Origin: Bacilli bacterium
Lineage (GTDB): Bacteria; Bacillota_I; Bacilli_A; RF39; UBA660
DNA length: 9,521 nt
Direction of reading: 5' to 3'
Assembly (NCBI GenBank): GCA_028699175.1
Contig: JAQVVC010000031.1
Coordinates: 1-9,521 of the forward strand
Of the stretch, positions 7,004 to 9,521 are shown one piece after another (position 1 is the first letter of the stretch; each line of letters begins with the position of its first letter). Under the pieces are notes generated by a model. It saw only the letters and a program-made list of their open reading frames with translations, was not told the DNA's origin and did no database searches. The translations under genes and the position numbers were made by a program.

Positions 7004-7645
7004 TTAGGATAAATCTTTAACATTCATTTGATAAAAAGTTTCAGGATTAATATTGACGCCATTATTTATAACTTCAAAAAGTAACATGTTTTCACTATCA
7101 GTTATAATTTTATTATTACCACTTGTACCAATTATATCCCCTTGTTTTAATACATCGCCAACTTTAACATCAACTTCATTTAAACTTTGATAAATAGTAG
7201 TTAGATTATTAGAGTGTTTTATTGTAACAATATTCCCAATTAGTTCATCGGTTTTTACATCTTCGACTGTTCCATCTAATACATTATTAATTTCAAATTG
7301 TTCTTCACAAGCATATAATATTCCTGTGTTTGGCATATAGGTATTTTGATAAAGAATTAATGCATTTTCTTGGACTTTTGCATCATCATTTTTATCATAA
7401 AATCCTTTCAAAATTTTTACTTTTTCATTAGTAAATGGTTTTAATATCTTTTCATTAGTATACTCAACAACCGGTACTTCAGTATTTTTAATAACTCCTC
7501 TAAAGACATATGATAAATTATCATATGATAATGTTCCGGCTTTTAAAGTTTTTCCGACTAAAAATAAACTAGATACAATAGCTCCTATCGAAATAATATA
7601 AACACAAATTACTACCCAACTCTTCAACTTGTATTTTGGTTTCAT
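7004..7645 (-). CDS. spoIIQ: Stage II sporulation protein SpoIIQ, degenerate M23/LytM domain
   Basis: SpoIIQ is made in the forespore, spans its membrane and binds SpoIIIAH of the mother cell across the intermembrane space to form the engulfment zipper and feeding-tube channel. This 213-residue version has a short cytoplasmic N-terminus, one membrane helix at about 9-30, a linker and a C-terminal LytM (M23) fold at about 103-205. The fold is recognisable from VLDGTVEDV, GNIVTIKHSNNLTTIYQSL, VKVGDVLKQGDIIGTSG and LLFEV. All expected metal ligands are lost: the H-x-x-x-D motif reads N106...L110, Y-A-H-L reads YQSL (152-155), and H-L-H-F-E reads MLLFE (187-191). It should therefore be structural and not an endopeptidase. 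The start is ATG with AAGGTG 5 nt upstream. A forespore-type promoter precedes it. It lies between spoIID and spoIIID, which are mother-cell genes in B. subtilis. Confidence 0.93.
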   Translation of the reverse strand: MKPKYKLKSWVVICVYIISIGAIVSSLFLVGKTLKAGTLSYDNLSYVFRGVIKNTEVPVVEYTNEKILKPFTNEKVKILKGFYDKNDDAKVQENALILYQNTYMPNTGILYACEEQFEINNVLDGTVEDVKTDELIGNIVTIKHSNNLTTIYQSLNEVDVKVGDVLKQGDIIGTSGNNKIITDSENMLLFEVINNGVNINPETFYQMNVKDLS

Positions 7646-7664
7646 ATAAACACCTTCCTAGTTA

Positions 7665-7694
7665 AAGTTTGAGTAATATTTAGGATTTTATACT
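7665..7694 (-). promoter_or_regulatory. Forespore (sigma F/G-type) promoter of spoIIQ
   Basis: AGTATA (7694-7689) is followed after 17 bp by CAAACTT (7671-7665). This resembles the sigma-G consensus TGAATA / 17-18 bp / CATACTA; sigma-F sites share the -35 but prefer GG at the start of the -10. The predicted start near 7658 gives a leader of about 13 nt containing the AAGGTG site. The -35 overlaps the spoIID stop codon. Confidence 0.55.
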
Positions 7695-8574
7695 AGATTT
7701 TGGTAATTTTTATATTATTATAATAATAATTTAAGATTTCATTATAAGTATAACCTTCTTTAGCCATTCCGTTAGCTCCATATTGACTCATACCAACACC
7801 ATGACCATATCCTTTCGTAGTAATAATATATTTATTATCTTCTTTAATAATGGTAAAGTCAGTTGATCTTAAAGATAAAAACTGTCTTATATCTAAACCA
7901 GAATATATATTATTATTTATTTCAATAGTAGATACTCTACCAGTTTCATTTCTAGTAATATTTTGAATATTTATACTTTCTTTAATATTTAAAATAGTTT
8001 TAATTTCATCTTCGGTGATTGTCTTTTCAAATATAAAGTTTTTTATTTCTGGATTATCCCATTTAGATGGCTTACTTTCTATTTGGACATCTTTAAAGAC
8101 ATTTTTTGAGTTTTCAGTATAGCCGTTACTCATTGAAAAATAAAAAGCTTTTAATATTTTATCTTCTCTTTTTATAACTAAATTTTTAGTTTCATTAACA
8201 CAAGCTTTAATTTTTTTATAAAATTTATTATAATCTTTTCCCCACTTGGCTTTTAATTCTTCGTTTGTTAAATATACTTGATCATTAATTGTTGAAGTAA
8301 TCTTGATTTCATTATTTTTCTTTTTACTTAGAACATAACTTCTCGCTGCTATGGCTTGAGCTTTTAACGCTTCATCATGAAATAAAGCTGGCATTTCAGC
8401 TGCTGCAACCCCAAAAACATAATCTTCTAAATTAATATTTAAATTTCTATCTGTTAAATTAATCATTATCTCTTGATAATTATTATCATCAAAATAAATA
8501 GTCTTGTATTTTACTACAAAACTAATAATACTAATTGGTAATAAAAAAAGTATAATATAGATTAATTTTTTTAT
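7693..8574 (-). CDS. spoIID: Stage II sporulation protein SpoIID, AUA start
   Basis: SpoIID is a membrane-anchored lytic transglycosylase of the mother cell that degrades peptidoglycan with SpoIIP and SpoIIM to drive engulfment. The first ATG (8466) gives 257 residues with no membrane anchor. The frame stays open upstream, and from ATA at 8574 it adds 36 residues starting (M)KKLIYIILFLLPISIISFVV, the basic-hydrophobic anchor expected of SpoIID. AGGAGG lies exactly 7 nt before this ATA, and no ATG, GTG or TTG occurs nearby. On this start the protein has 293 residues. The catalytic Glu lies in AAAEMP (Glu60), followed by EALKAQAIAARSY. GYGHGVGMSQYGANGMA lies at about 255-271. The FYFSMSNGYTENS segment (144-156) differs from the usual F-H-S-T-S-G-G-x-T-E. 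It follows the small hypothetical gene by 18 nt and abuts the spoIIQ promoter. Confidence 0.95.
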   Translation of the reverse strand: MKKLIYIILFLLPISIISFVVKYKTIYFDDNNYQEIMINLTDRNLNINLEDYVFGVAAAEMPALFHDEALKAQAIAARSYVLSKKKNNEIKITSTINDQVYLTNEELKAKWGKDYNKFYKKIKACVNETKNLVIKREDKILKAFYFSMSNGYTENSKNVFKDVQIESKPSKWDNPEIKNFIFEKTITEDEIKTILNIKESINIQNITRNETGRVSTIEINNNIYSGLDIRQFLSLRSTDFTIIKEDNKYIITTKGYGHGVGMSQYGANGMAKEGYTYNEILNYYYNNIKITKI

Positions 8575-8581
8575 TATTATT

Positions 8582-8587
8582 CCTCCT
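8582..8587 (-). promoter_or_regulatory. Perfect Shine-Dalgarno before the spoIID AUA codon
   Basis: AGGAGG is followed by AATAATA and then ATA AAA AAA. Three in-frame ATA codons lie 1, 4 and 7 nt after it, and the third has ideal spacing. It lies 108 bp upstream of the first in-frame ATG and would otherwise have no gene to serve. Confidence 0.85.
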
Positions 8588-8592
8588 AATTA

Positions 8593-8877
8593 TTATTGTA
8601 TCCAGGCTGATAAGAGCATTTTATCAAATAACCTGAATTCTCCACTTACAACATTTTGTGCATTATCATTAATAAAAATTTCATATTCGATAGTATACCC
8701 CAAACCGAAATACTTTTTATTTATCTTTCCCACTTCAGAAGTAAGATCTATTTTATCATGATTTAATAATATTAAAGGTTCTATTTTGGTATTATTATTG
8801 AATCTTTTTACTTCAATAAAAATAAATATAGAGTAAACTAATACTATTAAAATTAATATGTTTAATACTTTTTTCAT
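8593..8877 (-). CDS. Small membrane-anchored hypothetical protein
   Basis: I do not recognise a named family. The 94-residue protein has a basic start (MKK), one hydrophobic helix at about 5-22, and a short extracytoplasmic part of about 70 residues predicted outside the membrane. The C-terminal half contains GLGYTIEYE and ends in GEFRLFDKMLLSAWIQ. This is similar to the GYSxxYxY...EFxLFxKxLxWxW ending I recall from small Bacillota hypotheticals, which suggests a conserved folded domain and not a random frame. Its ATG overlaps the TGA of the YwzB-like gene (ATGA), so the two are probably translationally coupled; its own ribosome site is weak. A role in the spore envelope is suggested only by its place before spoIID. 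Confidence 0.75.
   Translation of the reverse strand: MKKVLNILILIVLVYSIFIFIEVKRFNNNTKIEPLILLNHDKIDLTSEVGKINKKYFGLGYTIEYEIFINDNAQNVVSGEFRLFDKMLLSAWIQ
8595..8602 (-). promoter_or_regulatory. Possible sigma-E -10 element for spoIID
   Basis: GATACAAT matches the sigma-E -10 consensus CATACAMT at seven of eight positions and lies just upstream of the spoIID ribosome site. No convincing -35 is found at 13-15 bp upstream, and the implied start would leave almost no leader. Confidence 0.25.
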
Positions 8878-9068
8878 AATAAACTACTTGCATTTAAAAA
8901 ATCAATAATAAAACTACCAAGTAAATAACCAAGTGATAAAGCTAAAATAAAAACAAATACTCTAGCTTCATTTTTATAATTCTTTTTAAAAAAATTATTA
9001 AAATTTATTCCCGATAGAGCAAAGACACTTAAAAGGACTGATAAAGTATATATCAATACTTTATACAT
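8874..9068 (-). CDS. DUF1146 (YwzB-like) small membrane protein
   Basis: A 64-residue protein with two membrane spans (about 4-20 and 38-57) separated by the basic loop INFNNFFKKNYKNEAR, then a second span ending in GYLLGSFIIDFL. This order matches DUF1146/YwzB of B. subtilis, which lies between the ATP synthase operon and spoIID. Its biochemical role is unknown. An ATG four codons earlier (9080) is possible, but GGAG lies 6 nt before the ATG at 9068 and partly overlaps the upstream ATG, so the shorter form is preferred. It overlaps the rpiB end by 8 nt and the next gene by 4 nt, which indicates one transcript. Confidence 0.82.
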   Translation of the reverse strand: MYKVLIYTLSVLLSVFALSGINFNNFFKKNYKNEARVFVFILALSLGYLLGSFIIDFLNASSLL

Positions 9069-9513
9069 TGTATTCTCCATCTTCTATTTTAGTAATTTTA
9101 TTAATTCGTCTTAGGTGTCTTTCTTCATTTTTAAAATCAGTATTGATAAATACATCGATTATTTTAATTAATTCATTAATATTGTTTTTGGTGCTTAAAG
9201 CTATTATATTAGCGTCATTATGTTCTTTAGATAAAGAAGCCTCATTAACATTAGAAACGTGAGCACATCTAATACCTTTAACTTTATTAGCGGCAATACT
9301 CATACCTATTCCTGTACCACATAATAGAATCCCCAAATCAACATCTTTTTTCGATACTGCACTTCCTACTAAAAAAGCATAATCAGTATAATCATCCACT
9401 GGAGAATTACTTGGGCTTAAATCAAAAACTTGATAATTTTTAGATTCTAGATATTTTATAATTTCTTTTTTTATTAATTCACCATTATGATCAGTTGCAA
9501 TTGCTATTTTCAT
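9061..9513 (-). CDS. rpiB: Ribose-5-phosphate isomerase B (RpiB/LacAB family)
   Basis: This cytoplasmic enzyme of the pentose phosphate pathway interconverts ribose 5-phosphate and ribulose 5-phosphate; some family members act on allose or galactose 6-phosphates. The 150-residue protein is of normal length. ATDHNG (Asp8, His9) begins the phosphate/sugar site. GILLCGTGIGMSIAANK holds the catalytic Cys65 that marks RpiB and the anion-hole loop. EHNDANIIALS includes His98, and a basic RHLRRI segment lies near 132-137. The retained cysteine favours RpiB over LacA/LacB. Only 8 bases precede the ATG in the window, so its promoter and ribosome site cannot be judged. It overlaps the YwzB-like gene. 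In B. subtilis the homologue ywlF lies on the far side of the ATP synthase operon from ywzB, so the neighbourhood here is compressed. Confidence 0.93.
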   Translation of the reverse strand: MKIAIATDHNGELIKKEIIKYLESKNYQVFDLSPSNSPVDDYTDYAFLVGSAVSKKDVDLGILLCGTGIGMSIAANKVKGIRCAHVSNVNEASLSKEHNDANIIALSTKNNINELIKIIDVFINTDFKNEERHLRRINKITKIEDGEYNV

Positions 9514-9521
9514 TTCATCAC

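Noticed and set aside
44..9068. Mollicute code with TGA as Trp
   Set aside because: Trp positions use TGG, and TGA ends DUF975, spoIIID and the YwzB-like gene at plausible family lengths.
9068..9262. Plus-strand open frame of 64 codons inside rpiB
   Set aside because: It is antisense to a well-conserved gene, has no ribosome site and shows no family features.
1..9521. CRISPR array, prophage, IS element, tRNA or rRNA
   Set aside because: No spaced direct repeats, integrase or transposase genes, terminal repeats or structural RNA motifs were found on either strand.

Overview
This window comes from a very AT-rich, spore-forming, anaerobic member of the Bacillota. The evidence is a run of engulfment and sporulation genes (spoIID, spoIIQ, spoIIID), a one-polypeptide pyruvate:ferredoxin oxidoreductase, and strong A/T bias in codons and spacers. 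The closest fit is one of the low-GC lineages near Erysipelotrichia/RF39-type Bacilli, but that placement is inference. The standard bacterial code fits: Trp is encoded by TGG, and TGA ends several genes at sensible places.

Every protein gene lies on the minus strand, so transcription runs from right to left. In that order: rpiB (sugar-phosphate isomerase); a small DUF1146/YwzB-like membrane protein; an unnamed small anchored protein; spoIID; spoIIQ; spoIIID; a 172-codon reading frame with no usual start codon that looks like a shrunken, highly diverged MreB/Mbl-type actin; nifJ (PFOR); recG; and a DUF975 membrane protein. The ywzB / spoIID / spoIIQ / spoIIID / (mbl) order is a compacted form of the Bacillus subtilis ywzB-to-mbl neighbourhood.

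The sporulation block has unusual translation starts. The spoIID frame with its membrane anchor begins at AUA, 7 nt after a perfect AGGAGG. The actin-like frame begins best at AUC, 9 nt after AAGGA. The spoIIID GTG start forms the last three bases of a perfect 11-bp hairpin that also holds its AGGGG. A good forespore-type (sigma F/G) promoter sits just upstream of spoIIQ, which would separate forespore spoIIQ from mother-cell spoIID and spoIIID despite their head-to-tail packing.

The only plus-strand element I support is a roughly 97-nt intergenic small RNA between recG and nifJ. It has its own promoter, two perfect hairpins, a C-rich single-stranded stretch and a strong intrinsic terminator. 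I could not assign it to a known family. nifJ appears to have its own promoter and is separated from the sporulation block by an AT-rich terminator. recG and the DUF975 gene form a two-gene unit.
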